A program made the position numbers and the translations under genes. A stretch of 64,000 nucleotides of DNA. Origin: Bacteroides luti (lineage in GTDB: Bacteria; Bacteroidota; Bacteroidia; Bacteroidales; Bacteroidaceae). This document shows, piece by piece, positions 44,749 through 53,857 of this stretch (its first letter is position 1; each line of letters starts with the position of its first letter). The notes beneath the pieces are model-generated. The model saw only the letters and a list, made by a program, of their open reading frames with translations. It was not told where the DNA came from and did not search any database. The DNA lies in contig NZ_FQTV01000002.1 in the NCBI RefSeq assembly GCF_900128905.1, positions 186,001-250,000 on the forward strand, in the 5' to 3' direction.

Positions 44749-45936
44749 TTATTTCAAAACACCTAATTCTTCTCCTACTTTAACAAACGCATTAATACAT
44801 CTGTCCAGATGAACCTTTTCATGTCCTGCTGAGATCTGAACGCGGATACGTGCCTGATCTTTTGGCACTACAGGATAATAGAAACCTGTTACATAAATAC
44901 CTTCTTCCAATAATTTGGCTGCATATTGCTGTGACAGTTTTGCGTCGTAAAGCATTACAGCGCAAATAGCACTTTGAGTAGGCTTAATATCAAATCCGGC
45001 TTCGATCATTTTAGTACGGAAGTAAGTTACATTGTCAGCCAATTTATCGTGCAGCTCATTACTTTCTTTCAGCATTTTAAATACTTCCAGACTGGCGCCG
45101 ATAACTGCAGGAGGTATTGAGTTAGAAAATAAATATGGGCGAGAGCGCTGACGAAGCAGATCGATGATTTCTTTACGACCAGTAGTAAACCCTCCAATTG
45201 CACCACCAAATGCCTTTCCTAGAGTTCCGGTCATGATGTCAATTCTACCGTAAGTATTAAATTGTTCGTTTACTCCGTGTCCGGTCTTACCAACAACACC
45301 TGCAGAGTGGCATTCGTCAACCATAACAAGAGCATCATATTTATCGGCTAAATCACATATTTTATCCATAGGTGCTACATTACCATCCATTGAGAATACA
45401 CCATCGGTAACAATAATACGGAAACGCTGTTCCTGAGCTTCAATTAAACATCTTTCCAGATCTTCCATATCTGCATTGTCATAACGATAACGTTTTGCCT
45501 TGCAAAGTCTTACCCCGTCAATGATTGAAGCATGGTTTAATGAATCCGAAATAATAGCATCCTCTTGTCCCAAAAGAGGTTCAAACACTCCACCATTAGC
45601 ATCAAAACATGCAGCATAAAGAATTGTGTCTTCTGTTTTGAAATAATCGGAGATTGCAGCTTCCAGTTCTTTATGAATATCTTGTGTACCACAGATAAAA
45701 CGTACTGAAGACATTCCATAGCCACGTCTGTCCATCATTTCTTTTCCGGCAGCTATTAATCGAGGATTGTTTGATAATCCAAGGTAATTGTTAGCACAAA
45801 AGTTCAGCACTTCTTTTCCTTTTACAGTAATAGCAGCTTGTTGTGCACTCTCAATTAATCGCTCTTCTTTGTAAAGCCCTGCTTCTTTAATTTCAGCAAT
45901 TGTATTGCTGAGGTATTCTTTCATTTTGCTGTACAT
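44749..45936 (-). CDS. kbl: Glycine C-acetyltransferase (2-amino-3-ketobutyrate CoA ligase)
   Basis: A PLP enzyme of 395 residues that splits 2-amino-3-ketobutyrate with CoA into glycine and acetyl-CoA, the second step of threonine breakdown. It has the alpha-oxoamine synthase pattern: YLGLSNNPRLI, MSSVRFICGTQDIHKELE, DECHSAGVVGKTGHG and the PLP lysine in GTLGKAFGGAIGG. The ATG at 45936 (MYSKMKEYL) is chosen; the open frame reaches 46038 but the extra 34 residues are Ile/Lys/Asn-rich and not part of the 395-residue family length. It is divergent from the threonine dehydrogenase gene. Confidence 0.93.
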   Translation of the reverse strand: MYSKMKEYLSNTIAEIKEAGLYKEERLIESAQQAAITVKGKEVLNFCANNYLGLSNNPRLIAAGKEMMDRRGYGMSSVRFICGTQDIHKELEAAISDYFKTEDTILYAACFDANGGVFEPLLGQEDAIISDSLNHASIIDGVRLCKAKRYRYDNADMEDLERCLIEAQEQRFRIIVTDGVFSMDGNVAPMDKICDLADKYDALVMVDECHSAGVVGKTGHGVNEQFNTYGRIDIMTGTLGKAFGGAIGGFTTGRKEIIDLLRQRSRPYLFSNSIPPAVIGASLEVFKMLKESNELHDKLADNVTYFRTKMIEAGFDIKPTQSAICAVMLYDAKLSQQYAAKLLEEGIYVTGFYYPVVPKDQARIRVQISAGHEKVHLDRCINAFVKVGEELGVLK

Positions 45937-46114
45937 AATTCGTTTATTATTAGTTAGTTTTATATATCTATGCTTAATGTCTATTGTATTTATACTTGTT
46001 TGCTTTACAAAAGTCATTATTATTTTTTGAATAAACAACGTCTTATAAGTATTTATTAAAAAAAAATGTGCTTACTTTGCAGCCTAATTCTAACAAATTT
46101 AAATAATTAACACA

Positions 46115-47068
46115 ATGAAAAATATTTTGGTAGTTGGAGCTACCGGGCAGATTGGTTCGGAATTAACTATGGAATTGCGAACGCGTTATGGCAACGATCA
46201 TGTGGTTGCCGGATATATTCCAACTGCAGCACCTCAAGGAGAATTGCGTGATTCGGGACCATCAGAGGTGGCTGATGTTACAGATCCGAATATGATTTTG
46301 GAGATTGTAAAAAAATATAAGATTGACACTATTTACAATCTTGCTGCACTTCTTTCTGTTGTAGCAGAAAGCAAACCAATGCTGGCATGGAATGTCGGTA
46401 TTAATGGATTACTAAACATACTCGAAATTGCTCGCCAAAACAACTGTTCAGTTTTTACCCCTAGTTCAATCGGTTCTTTTGGTCCATCAACTCCACACAT
46501 TAAAACTCCTCAGGATACTATTCAACGTCCATGTACTATGTACGGCGTAACAAAAGTGACCACTGAATTACTTAGTGATTATTATTTTAATAAGTATGGG
46601 GTTGATACCCGTGCTGTTCGTTTCCCAGGAATAATATCGAATGTAACTCCTCCTGGAGGTGGAACAACTGATTATGCAGTTGATATCTATTATTCTGCCG
46701 TAAAAGGTGAGAAATTTATTTGTCCAATAAAAGAAGGAACTTTTATGGATATGATGTATATGCCTGATGCTTTGAATGCTGCAATTTCACTATTGGAAGC
46801 TGATCCTTCAAGATTGGTTCACAGAAATGCATTCAATATTGCGTCAATGAGTTTTGCACCAGAAAATATATATGCTGAAATTAAGAAAAATATCCCAAAT
46901 TTCGAAATGGTCTATGATGTTGATCCATTGAAACAGGCTATTGCTGATAGTTGGCCGGATAGTTTGGATGATACTTGCGCTCGTCAGGAATGGGATTGGA
47001 AGCCTCAGTTCAATTTGGAAAGTATGACAACAGATATGATTGAAAAGCTTAAAGCAAGAAATCTCTAA
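46115..47068 (+). CDS. L-threonine 3-dehydrogenase, SDR (epimerase-like) type
   Basis: A 317-residue extended SDR protein. It has the NAD-binding GATGQIG motif at residues 8-14, a catalytic pair in TMYGVTK (YxxxK), and VRFPGIISNVTPPGGGTTDYAV, characteristic of the UDP-galactose-4-epimerase-like threonine dehydrogenases first described in Flavobacterium. It oxidises L-threonine to 2-amino-3-ketobutyrate, which the divergent kbl product then cleaves. The gene pair is the main support for the substrate; sequence alone would only say epimerase/dehydratase family. Confidence 0.88.
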   Translation: MKNILVVGATGQIGSELTMELRTRYGNDHVVAGYIPTAAPQGELRDSGPSEVADVTDPNMILEIVKKYKIDTIYNLAALLSVVAESKPMLAWNVGINGLLNILEIARQNNCSVFTPSSIGSFGPSTPHIKTPQDTIQRPCTMYGVTKVTTELLSDYYFNKYGVDTRAVRFPGIISNVTPPGGGTTDYAVDIYYSAVKGEKFICPIKEGTFMDMMYMPDALNAAISLLEADPSRLVHRNAFNIASMSFAPENIYAEIKKNIPNFEMVYDVDPLKQAIADSWPDSLDDTCARQEWDWKPQFNLESMTTDMIEKLKARNL

Positions 47069-47100
47069 TGTGTTCCATTATTAGATAGATTCGAATAATA

Positions 47101-47148
47101 AAAAAGACTTCTGCTTTTTGCGTAATGCAATCAAGCAGAAGTCTTTTT
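47101..47148. terminator. Bidirectional terminator between threonine dehydrogenase and DUF4890 genes
   Basis: A perfect 16-bp stem (47101-47116 with 47133-47148) is flanked by A and T runs, between convergent genes. Confidence 0.85.
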
Positions 47149-47171
47149 TTTATATAATTCTTCTATTTTTG

Positions 47172-47564
47172 TTATTCAGTAGGTGCATTACCTTGTGGTC
47201 CTCTACCTTCAGGTCTTGGTCCTCTGTTTTTAGCATTATTTTTTTCGAACTCAACATAAGCTTTGTATTGTTCGTCAGTAAGATTCTTCTTCATTATTTC
47301 GTCACGAGCTGCTCTCATTTTATCCATCATTGCTTTCATGTCTTCTCTAGAGAACTCTTTATTCTCTCTGGAAGCTCTCATTTGCGCTCTAAGTTCTTCA
47401 TTATCTTTTTTGATGTTTGCCACTTGAGCGTCAGTAAGCTTCAATTCTTTAATCAGTCTTTCGCTTGGAAATTCAGGACCTCTTCTTCCTTGTCCTGGTT
47501 GAGCTTGCAAAGAACACATACCCATTAAAACCAAGACTAATGTCATAAAAAATTTTGTTTTCAT
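47172..47564 (-). CDS. DUF4890-family periplasmic protein, paralogue 1
   Basis: A 130-residue exported protein: signal peptide ending at LQAQ (about residue 21), then two to three long charged helices (LIKELKLTDAQVANIKKDNEELRAQM, REDMKAMMDKMRAARDEIM, LTDEQYKAYVEFEK) and a Pro/Gly/Arg-rich tail. The LTDAQ/LTDEQY repeats resemble the LTxxQ motifs of Spy/CpxP-type periplasmic chaperones, which is the best guess at a role. A paralogue with a nearly identical signal region follows upstream at 47908-48378. Confidence 0.8.
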   Translation of the reverse strand: MKTKFFMTLVLVLMGMCSLQAQPGQGRRGPEFPSERLIKELKLTDAQVANIKKDNEELRAQMRASRENKEFSREDMKAMMDKMRAARDEIMKKNLTDEQYKAYVEFEKNNAKNRGPRPEGRGPQGNAPTE

Positions 47565-47857
47565 ATTACATACATTTTATAAATAAAACAATTACGTAAG
47601 TTTTATAATTCCGGTCGAATTTTTAAATTTGACTGAAATGAACAAATAAGGTTTAATTTATGATAGATATTTTTTTAAAAGTAACAGTTGAAATTTTATG
47701 CCGTTTAGCATTAATCTTTTTATCTTATTACGTTATTTAATAATAAGGGCAAAAATAATAGTTCTATAAAGCAGAAATGAAATTGTAGAAAAGTAAATTT
47801 AAGCCTCTAAGAATAGAATATATTAAAACAGTCTCAGAGAAGACTGAAAGAAAAAGA

Positions 47858-47892
47858 AAAGGGAATGTTCTAAATAGAACAATCCCTTTTTC
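47858..47892 (-). terminator. Terminator after DUF4890 paralogue 2
   Basis: The minus-strand transcript can form a stem AAAGGGATTGTTCT with its partner (one mismatch, loop of 4) followed by a T-rich run. Confidence 0.7.
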
Positions 47893-47907
47893 TGAGAAAT
47901 AAATACC

Positions 47908-48378
47908 TTATTTATTATCAGACTCTGGTGCGTTTTCAAAATTAGGAGCACCTTGTGGAGCTTGATTTCTGTGCATAAATCTGTGTTTTGATCCTCTTGG
48001 CCCTTTAAATCCAAATTGCTTTTGATTTTTCTTCATATTCATTTTCTGAAGTCTGTCAATCTGCATTTCAAGATAAGAAATATACTGATCTTTACTCATA
48101 CTGTTTCTTATCATTTCTTTACGGGCAGCCTTTAGATCTTTAATTGATTGTTTCATCTCTTTTTTTGATTGCATTTCTTTTTCATGAAGCGCCTTCATTT
48201 GAGATTTCAGATCAGCATCTCCTTCTTTAAGCTTTGCAACTTGCTTATCTGTGAGATTTAACTCTTTAATCATCTTTTCGTTAGGAAATACACGTTCTTT
48301 TTTTACTTCTTGGGCTTTAAGTGAAGAACAGACACTCATTAACACTATAGCTAGCGTCATAAATAATTTTGTTTTCAT
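47908..48378 (-). CDS. DUF4890-family periplasmic protein, paralogue 2
   Basis: A 156-residue exported protein with the same plan as its neighbour: signal peptide MKTKLFMTLAIVLM, LTDKQVAKLKEGDADLKSQM, a second charged helix (KEMKQSIKDLKAARKEMIRNSM), then SKDQYISYLEMQIDRLQKM and a basic, Gln/Asn-rich tail. It is probably a coiled-coil or Spy-like protein in the periplasm. The two genes are separated by about 340 bp, so they are likely transcribed separately after an old duplication. The gap 47565-47907 holds only the terminator and AT-rich sequence. Confidence 0.8.
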   Translation of the reverse strand: MKTKLFMTLAIVLMSVCSSLKAQEVKKERVFPNEKMIKELNLTDKQVAKLKEGDADLKSQMKALHEKEMQSKKEMKQSIKDLKAARKEMIRNSMSKDQYISYLEMQIDRLQKMNMKKNQKQFGFKGPRGSKHRFMHRNQAPQGAPNFENAPESDNK

Positions 48379-48450
48379 ATCATGTCTTTTTTAATTAAAC
48401 TAAATATAAGTTCGGCCGGAACTTCTATTTTGTTAGACGCAAAAAGAATG

Positions 48451-49212
48451 CTAAGGTTTAATCACAAGTCTATCATATGCTAGATGCATATTAGGTGGAA
48501 GTTTCTTTTCGACCTCGGTATGTAATCCCATGTGATGACTCATATGGATAAACCAGGTTTGCTTAGCCCCAATTCGTTTAGCATTCTCAATAGCCTGATC
48601 TAAAGTTTGATGTGTAAGGTGAGGCTCTATTCTTAAGGCATTCATAATGAGACAATCAAGACCTTTTAGCTTGCTGTATTCTTCCTGAGGCATAGTTAGC
48701 ATATCAGTGATGTATGCCATATTTTCAATTTTATATCCTAAAATTGGACTCTTTCCGTGGTAGATTCTTAAAGGTAATATCTCAACATCTCCAATATGAA
48801 AAGGAGATTCAGTACTAACAGTAGTTATTGAAATCTGAGGAATTCCAGGATATTTATGCTCTGAAAAACAATAAGGCATACGTGTTCTCAATCGTTGAGC
48901 GGTATTTTCCTCAGTATAGAGAGGAACCTCTCCAAAGCGGCAAAAAGGACGCAAGTCATCTATACCACCTACATGATCGTAATGCTCATGAGTGATAAGT
49001 ACGCCATCTAAGCGTCCATAATTGGAGTGTAATAGCATCTGCTCCCTAAAATCAGGACCACAATCTATCAGAATGTTTGTTCCTTTTGTCTTGACTAAGG
49101 CAGAAGCTCTGAGTCTATTATCATGTGGATCAGAAGAGGTACATACAGAACAAGTACAGCCAACTTCTGGTATTCCTGTAGATGTGCCGCTTCCTAAAAT
49201 TGTAATTTCCAT
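48451..49212 (-). CDS. MBL-fold metallohydrolase (PhnP/RNase Z-like)
   Basis: A 253-residue cytoplasmic metallo-beta-lactamase-fold enzyme. It starts ITILGSGTSTGIPEVGCTCSVC, the PhnP-type start with a Cys pair that can hold a structural zinc, and has the metal motif THEHYDHVGG and a downstream H in IHMSHHMG. PhnP-type members are cyclic phosphodiesterases, but the same group is also annotated as generic hydrolases in Bacteroidetes, and no phosphonate genes are nearby. It ends the murB transcript, with a 4-bp gap. Confidence 0.82.
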   Translation of the reverse strand: MEITILGSGTSTGIPEVGCTCSVCTSSDPHDNRLRASALVKTKGTNILIDCGPDFREQMLLHSNYGRLDGVLITHEHYDHVGGIDDLRPFCRFGEVPLYTEENTAQRLRTRMPYCFSEHKYPGIPQISITTVSTESPFHIGDVEILPLRIYHGKSPILGYKIENMAYITDMLTMPQEEYSKLKGLDCLIMNALRIEPHLTHQTLDQAIENAKRIGAKQTWFIHMSHHMGLHTEVEKKLPPNMHLAYDRLVIKP

Positions 49213-49216
49213 TATA

Positions 49217-50233
49217 TTATGAGATAAAATTCACTTCCGGATGAATTTCTATATTGAATAAATCTTTTACTGATTTTTGAATTTCACGTGAGAGGTTTAT
49301 TATTTCCTCTCCTGTAGCATTCCCTCTATTAACAAGAACTAATGCTTGTTGACTGTGAACTCCGGCATGACCTAATGTTTTTCCTTTCCATCCGCATTTG
49401 TCAATCATCCATGCAGCTGGTACCTTTACAAGATCCTGGCTTACTTCATAATGAGGTATTTCAGGGTATTTAGTTTGCAACTCCAGAAATTGTGACCGAG
49501 GGATTATTGGATTCATAAAAAAACTGCCTGCATTTCCTTCTACTTTAGGATCTGGTAATTTACTGTTGCGAATATCAATAATAGCTTGACGGATTGTAGC
49601 CAAAGACACTTCGGGATATTTTTCTAATTCAGCCTTTATATTACCATATTCGAGATTGTATACTGGATGTTTACTTAGCTTATAAGTAACATAAGTGACA
49701 ATGTATTTATTTTTTAAATCAGATTTAAATATACTCTGTCGATAAGAGTATTTACACTCTTCATTTGTGAATATGCGATCGTTTCCTGTTGCAATTTCTA
49801 CAGTCTCTACCTGATGAATAAGATCTTTAGCTTCTACTCCGTATGCTCCGATATTTTGTACAGCACTGGCGCCTACTTCTCCGGGTATAAGTGATAGATT
49901 TTCTGCTCCTGCCCATCCCTGAGAAACGCAGTAAGCAACAAAGCTATCCCAGTCCATGCCAGCTCCAACTTTTACTAAGATATAATCGTCAGTGTTTTCT
50001 ATTAATGTAATATCCTGTATTTGGGAATGAAGAATTGTACCTTTGTAATCGGATGTGAATAACAAATTACTTCCACTCCCTATGTGAAGGCAAGGTCCGT
50101 TTATAAGTTCTTTGTCGTTTAGGATTTGCTTTAAATCATCAGTACATGAATACTCAACGAAAGTCTCTGTTTTTATATCAAGTCTGAAGGTGTTGTGAGA
50201 AAGTAACGAATATTGTTTTTTTGCTGTAATCAT
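49217..50233 (-). CDS. murB: UDP-N-acetylenolpyruvoylglucosamine reductase
   Basis: A FAD enzyme of 338 residues that completes UDP-MurNAc synthesis in the cytoplasm. It has the FAD-binding region CLHIGSGSNLL, GAGMDWDSFVAYC, NIGAYGVE and the catalytic Ser in EGNAGSFFMNP; the layout is that of type I MurB. The ATG at 50233 (MITAKKQYSLLSHNTF) is preferred over 50263, because a TATATTTG promoter element on the minus strand (50260-50253) would put the transcript start downstream of the longer start codon. Confidence 0.9.
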   Translation of the reverse strand: MITAKKQYSLLSHNTFRLDIKTETFVEYSCTDDLKQILNDKELINGPCLHIGSGSNLLFTSDYKGTILHSQIQDITLIENTDDYILVKVGAGMDWDSFVAYCVSQGWAGAENLSLIPGEVGASAVQNIGAYGVEAKDLIHQVETVEIATGNDRIFTNEECKYSYRQSIFKSDLKNKYIVTYVTYKLSKHPVYNLEYGNIKAELEKYPEVSLATIRQAIIDIRNSKLPDPKVEGNAGSFFMNPIIPRSQFLELQTKYPEIPHYEVSQDLVKVPAAWMIDKCGWKGKTLGHAGVHSQQALVLVNRGNATGEEIINLSREIQKSVKDLFNIEIHPEVNFIS

Positions 50234-50252
50234 CTTGTTATCTATTTGCTGG

Positions 50253-50260
50253 CAAATATA
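50253..50260 (-). promoter_or_regulatory. Candidate -7 element of murB
   Basis: Minus-strand TATATTTG matches TAnnTTTG, 20 nt before the preferred murB ATG. No -33 TTG is visible at the usual distance. Confidence 0.45.
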
Positions 50261-50365
50261 CAAAATTTCGATTACACACTATGTGACATTCCTGAAATCT
50301 TTAAAATAGTGATAAAGATTGGGGCAGATTATTTGTCAAATAGATATAGCTGAATATTCATTCAA

Positions 50366-51214
50366 TTAGTTACTTAAATCTTCGAACTTGTAGAATTCCC
50401 AGAATTTACCTTGTCGTTTGAAATACAAAGTGTTCGAAAAACCATTGCCAAGTCCTTTCAATGTGAGGATTTTTGTGTTTGAAGATTCTGAATTACTTTG
50501 CCCGTAGTTTATATTTGAAAATTTTTCTTTTGGGAGTCTGGGAGCAAAGGCAAACCATTGATTAACTTCCATAGTAGTTTCCAGAATAGAGAAATCATCA
50601 TCAGGGTCTGTTGTTACGAAAGTAAGAGGTTCGCGAGTGCGTGAACGTTGAAAAATACTATCTGTAGCAAATTTATGAAAGAATTCTATAAAGTTTTCAT
50701 TTTCATCATTCTTAATGTCGCTTATGACTATAGAGTTTAGTATCCATGCCCCTTTTTCGCGGTTGAAATTGTACTTTTTTATTTTTTTTGTTTTCATGTA
50801 GTACCACTCAAACTGCGCCGACTTCAGAGAGGTGGTAGTCATTAAATCCATGTCACCTTCTTTGTCAAAGAGCATAGTGTAATAATCTTGTCTTGTAAAC
50901 AAGTGGTCTGTTTTCCAGAAACGTTTTTCTATTTTGCTTGTTGAATTTCCATTGATAAAAGTAAGCGGGAAATGAATTCTTTGTTGTTGCATCTTTTTAT
51001 TGGATGCAAAGCTGTAAATAAAGTCGTCGAAGGTTTCGTCAGCTTTTGTGGCCTTGGGAGTTTCTTCTACTGAATCGATAGCTGTTGAGTCTGTTTCTGC
51101 TGAAGCAGAATCAACTAAATTTGTAAGTGATTCAAAAGGATCTATCTTTGGTTTCTTACCGTTACAAGAAGTAAGTAAAAACAGTGTGATAGCACCTAAA
51201 ATTATCTTTTTCAT
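50366..51214 (-). CDS. DUF4348-family lipoprotein
   Basis: A 282-residue lipoprotein with lipobox FLLTSCNG (Cys17), a Ser/Thr/Glu-rich linker (about residues 30-60), and a globular domain with the repeated pattern TFDDFIYSFASNKKMQQQRIHFPLTF and NFIEFFHKFATDSIFQRSRTREPLTF. The two copies suggest an internal duplication within DUF4348. The function of the family is unknown. The gene is on its own transcript between murB and the 21-bp hairpin at 51351. Confidence 0.82.
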   Translation of the reverse strand: MKKIILGAITLFLLTSCNGKKPKIDPFESLTNLVDSASAETDSTAIDSVEETPKATKADETFDDFIYSFASNKKMQQQRIHFPLTFINGNSTSKIEKRFWKTDHLFTRQDYYTMLFDKEGDMDLMTTTSLKSAQFEWYYMKTKKIKKYNFNREKGAWILNSIVISDIKNDENENFIEFFHKFATDSIFQRSRTREPLTFVTTDPDDDFSILETTMEVNQWFAFAPRLPKEKFSNINYGQSNSESSNTKILTLKGLGNGFSNTLYFKRQGKFWEFYKFEDLSN

Positions 51215-51350
51215 TTATTCTGCAATACTTGCGAACCTAATAATAAAACGTCTCAATTAAAAAACGTGCAAAGGTATATCTTTTATTCCAAATAGAACAA
51301 TCTTCTTTGTCTTTTTTTGAATTAATTTCAATAACGACAATTAAGATTGC

Positions 51351-51395
51351 AATCAGAGCCGATTTCCTTAAAGTTTAAGGAAATCGGCTCTGATT
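51351..51395. terminator. Perfect 21-bp inverted repeat, probable terminator or structured element
   Basis: The arms 51351-51371 and 51375-51395 are perfect complements with a 3-nt loop. It lies 32 bp after the stop of the DUF3127 gene, so it may end that transcript, but neither side has a strong T tract. Confidence 0.5.
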
Positions 51396-51426
51396 ATGTA
51401 TGTAATCTCTTTTATGAAATCTCTCA

Positions 51427-51780
51427 TTAAAATGGAAGATCGTCTTTTGCGTCTGTTGAGGTAAATTCTACCGGTGCTGCTTGTTGGAAAGGTTGAGCAT
51501 CCATACTGGCGCCAGAATTACGATCAATTTTCCATGCACGGATATCATTAAACCATTTACCATTCCATTCACGGCAATCAATATCAAAAGAAACTGTAAC
51601 TTCTTCACCCATTTGAACTGCGAATTGATCAATTCTATCTCCCCATAAGTTGAAACACATTTTCTTTGGGTATTGATCGTGGGTTTCAACAACATAATCT
51701 TGTTTTTTCCATTCAGATCCATTTCTACCGGTACCGCTTTGCAGAGGTAGAATAGCAATTATTTTTCCACTAATTTCCAT
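51427..51780 (-). CDS. DUF3127 OB-fold protein with SSB-like C-terminal tip
   Basis: A 117-residue protein of the DUF3127 family, small OB-fold-like proteins found throughout Bacteroidetes (MEISGKIIAILPLQSGTGRNGSEWKKQDYVVET, then REWNGKWFNDIRAWKI). The C-terminus is a flexible linker ending in DAKDDLPF, which matches the acidic tip with terminal Pro-Phe used by bacterial SSB proteins (DDDIPF in E. coli) to bind partner enzymes. It lies next to dnaN, divergently. This suggests a nucleic-acid-binding role, which remains inference. Confidence 0.85.
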   Translation of the reverse strand: MEISGKIIAILPLQSGTGRNGSEWKKQDYVVETHDQYPKKMCFNLWGDRIDQFAVQMGEEVTVSFDIDCREWNGKWFNDIRAWKIDRNSGASMDAQPFQQAAPVEFTSTDAKDDLPF

Positions 51781-51864
51781 AATCTTGTTTTATAATTCGG
51801 GCTGCGAAAATAACATTTTAAGTTTTACAAAGCTAATGTTTTACTTTTTTTCTTTATTCTTTTA

Positions 51865-51895
51865 TTTGGTTAGAGAATCTTTTTATTTATCTTTG
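51865..51895 (+). promoter_or_regulatory. Promoter of the dnaN operon
   Basis: TTTG at 51865-51868, 19 bp, TATCTTTG at 51888-51895: a close match to the Bacteroides consensus. Confidence 0.7.
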
Positions 51896-51934
51896 TCTTT
51901 CATAATAAGTATAATAATTTAAACTGATATAAGT

Positions 51935-53059
51935 ATGAAATTCGTCGTTTCGAGTACGGCTCTGTCTAGTCATCTACAAGCTATTAGCCGTGTAATTAAC
52001 TCTAAAAATGCATTACCTATTTTAGATTGTTTTCTTTTTGAACTGGAAGATGGAAAGCTTTCTGTAACTGTGTCAGACAGTGAAACGACAATGGTAACTT
52101 CATTAGAAGTGAATGAAAGTGATGCAAACGGCTCGTTTGCTGTTGGTGCAAAAACAATATTAGATGCATTGAAGGAAATTCCGGAACAACCTCTGAGCTT
52201 TGAAGTTAATGTTGAAACTTATGAGATTTCTGTTCAATACCAAAACGGTAAATATAGTTTGGTAGGTCAAAATGCTGATGAATACCCTCAATCTCCATCA
52301 CTGGGAGATAATGCTGTTCGCCTTGAAATGAATGCAGATTTAGTGTTGACGGGTATAAATCGTGCGCTTTTTGCTACTGCTGATGATGAACTTCGTCCGG
52401 TAATGAATGGTATTTACTTTGATATCACCACAGAAGATATTACGTTTGTTGCGTCTGATGGACATAAACTTGCCCGTAGCAAGACTTTTGCAGCAAAAGG
52501 TAGCGAAAGAGCTGCTTTTATTTTACCGAAAAAACCAGCCAGCTTATTAAAGAATCTTTTGCCTAAAGAATCGGGCTCTGTAACAATAGAATTTGATGAC
52601 AGAAATGCAGTCTTCACTCTTGAAAACTACCGCATGGTTTGTCGTTTAATTGAAGGACGTTTTCCAAATTATAATTCAGTAATTCCTCAGAATAATCCTC
52701 ATAAAGTAACTATAGATCGCTTACAGTTGATCAGTGCACTAAAACGTGTTTCAATTTTCTCTTCACAGGCAAGCAGCTTAATAAAACTTCGTATGCAGGA
52801 AAATCTGGTTGTTATTTCAGCACAGGATATTGACTTCTCAACTTCGGCTGAGGAATCTTTAGTTTGTCAATATCAAGGTGCTCCAATGAGCATTGGTTTT
52901 AAATCAACTTTCCTGATTGATATTTTAAATAATATTTCATCTACAGATGTAATAATAGAGCTGGCTGATCCTTCTCGTGCAGGTGTTATTGTTCCATTGG
53001 AACAGGAAGAAGATGATGACTTGCTGATGCTGTTGATGCCTATGATGTTAAATGACTAA
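51935..53059 (+). CDS. dnaN: DNA polymerase III sliding clamp (beta subunit)
   Basis: A 374-residue beta clamp with three similar domains: MKFVVSSTALSSHLQAISRVINSKNALPILDCF at the start, LFATADDELRPVMNGIYFD in the second, and the C-terminal SRAGVIVPLEQEEDDDLLMLLMPMML that forms the peptide-binding pocket. It encircles DNA and holds replicase and repair proteins. dnaA is not adjacent, as in other Bacteroides, so the gene does not mark an origin. It heads a run of same-strand genes. Confidence 0.96.
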   Translation: MKFVVSSTALSSHLQAISRVINSKNALPILDCFLFELEDGKLSVTVSDSETTMVTSLEVNESDANGSFAVGAKTILDALKEIPEQPLSFEVNVETYEISVQYQNGKYSLVGQNADEYPQSPSLGDNAVRLEMNADLVLTGINRALFATADDELRPVMNGIYFDITTEDITFVASDGHKLARSKTFAAKGSERAAFILPKKPASLLKNLLPKESGSVTIEFDDRNAVFTLENYRMVCRLIEGRFPNYNSVIPQNNPHKVTIDRLQLISALKRVSIFSSQASSLIKLRMQENLVVISAQDIDFSTSAEESLVCQYQGAPMSIGFKSTFLIDILNNISSTDVIIELADPSRAGVIVPLEQEEDDDLLMLLMPMMLND

Positions 53060-53068
53060 TTTTATAAA

Positions 53069-53839
53069 ATGAACTTGAACTTAAAAAATCCGGTTGTTTT
53101 CTTTGATTTGGAAACAACCGGTACTAATATAAACTCTGATAGAATTGTCGAAATTTGCTATTTGAAAGTATATCCAAACGGAAATGAAGAGTCTAAAACT
53201 CTTCGCATAAATCCGGAAATGCATATCCCGGAAGAATCTTCAAGTATACATGGTATCTATGATGAAGATGTGGCTAATTGTCCTACTTTTAAAGAAGTGG
53301 CAAAGAACATAGCACGAGATATTGAAGGTGCCGATCTTGCCGGATTTAATTCCAATCGTTTCGATATTCCAGTGCTTGCTGAAGAATTTCTTCGTGCTGG
53401 AGTGGATATTGATATGAGCAAGCGTAAATTTATTGATGTTCAGGTTATTTTCCACAAAATGGAACAAAGAACTCTTTCCGCTGCTTATAAATTTTATTGT
53501 GAAAAGAATCTTGATGATGCTCATACAGCTGAAGCAGATACCCGTGCAACATACGAGGTGCTTAAAGCTCAGCTCGATCGCTATCCTGAATTGCAGAATG
53601 ATATGGCTTTCCTGGCAGATTTTTCTTCTTATAGTAAGAATGTAGATTTTGCCGGAAGAGTGGTTTATGACGATAATGATGTAGAAGTATTCAATTTCGG
53701 AAAGTACAAAGGTGTTCCTGTATCTGATGTCTTTAAGAAAGATCCAGGATACTATTCATGGATGCTGAACAGTGATTTTACTTTGAACACAAAAGCTGTT
53801 CTTACTAAAATCAAGTTACGTGAATTTAACGGTAAATAG
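53069..53839 (+). CDS. DnaQ-like 3'-5' exonuclease with C-terminal extension
   Basis: A 256-residue DEDDh exonuclease. Exo I is VVFFDLETTGTN (Asp and Glu), Exo II is GFNSNRFDIPVL (Asp), and Exo III is DAHTAEADTRATYEVL (His and Asp). Residues about 195-256 form a small extension (FNFGKYKGVPVSDVFKKDPGYYSWML) common to this Bacteroidetes group. It lies 9 bp after dnaN, so it is probably a proofreading or repair exonuclease that works with the clamp. It may act as the epsilon subunit; PolC is not encoded here. Confidence 0.88.
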   Translation: MNLNLKNPVVFFDLETTGTNINSDRIVEICYLKVYPNGNEESKTLRINPEMHIPEESSSIHGIYDEDVANCPTFKEVAKNIARDIEGADLAGFNSNRFDIPVLAEEFLRAGVDIDMSKRKFIDVQVIFHKMEQRTLSAAYKFYCEKNLDDAHTAEADTRATYEVLKAQLDRYPELQNDMAFLADFSSYSKNVDFAGRVVYDDNDVEVFNFGKYKGVPVSDVFKKDPGYYSWMLNSDFTLNTKAVLTKIKLREFNGK

Positions 53840-53857
53840 TTTACTTAGGATAGGTAT

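Noticed and set aside
47118..47528. 136-residue plus-strand ORF opposite the DUF4890 gene
   Set aside because: It mirrors the coding strand of a clear exported protein and is Phe/Ser-rich, a typical antisense shadow.
51935..53059. dnaN as a sign of the replication origin
   Set aside because: No dnaA or DnaA-box cluster is adjacent; in Bacteroides dnaN is normally away from dnaA.
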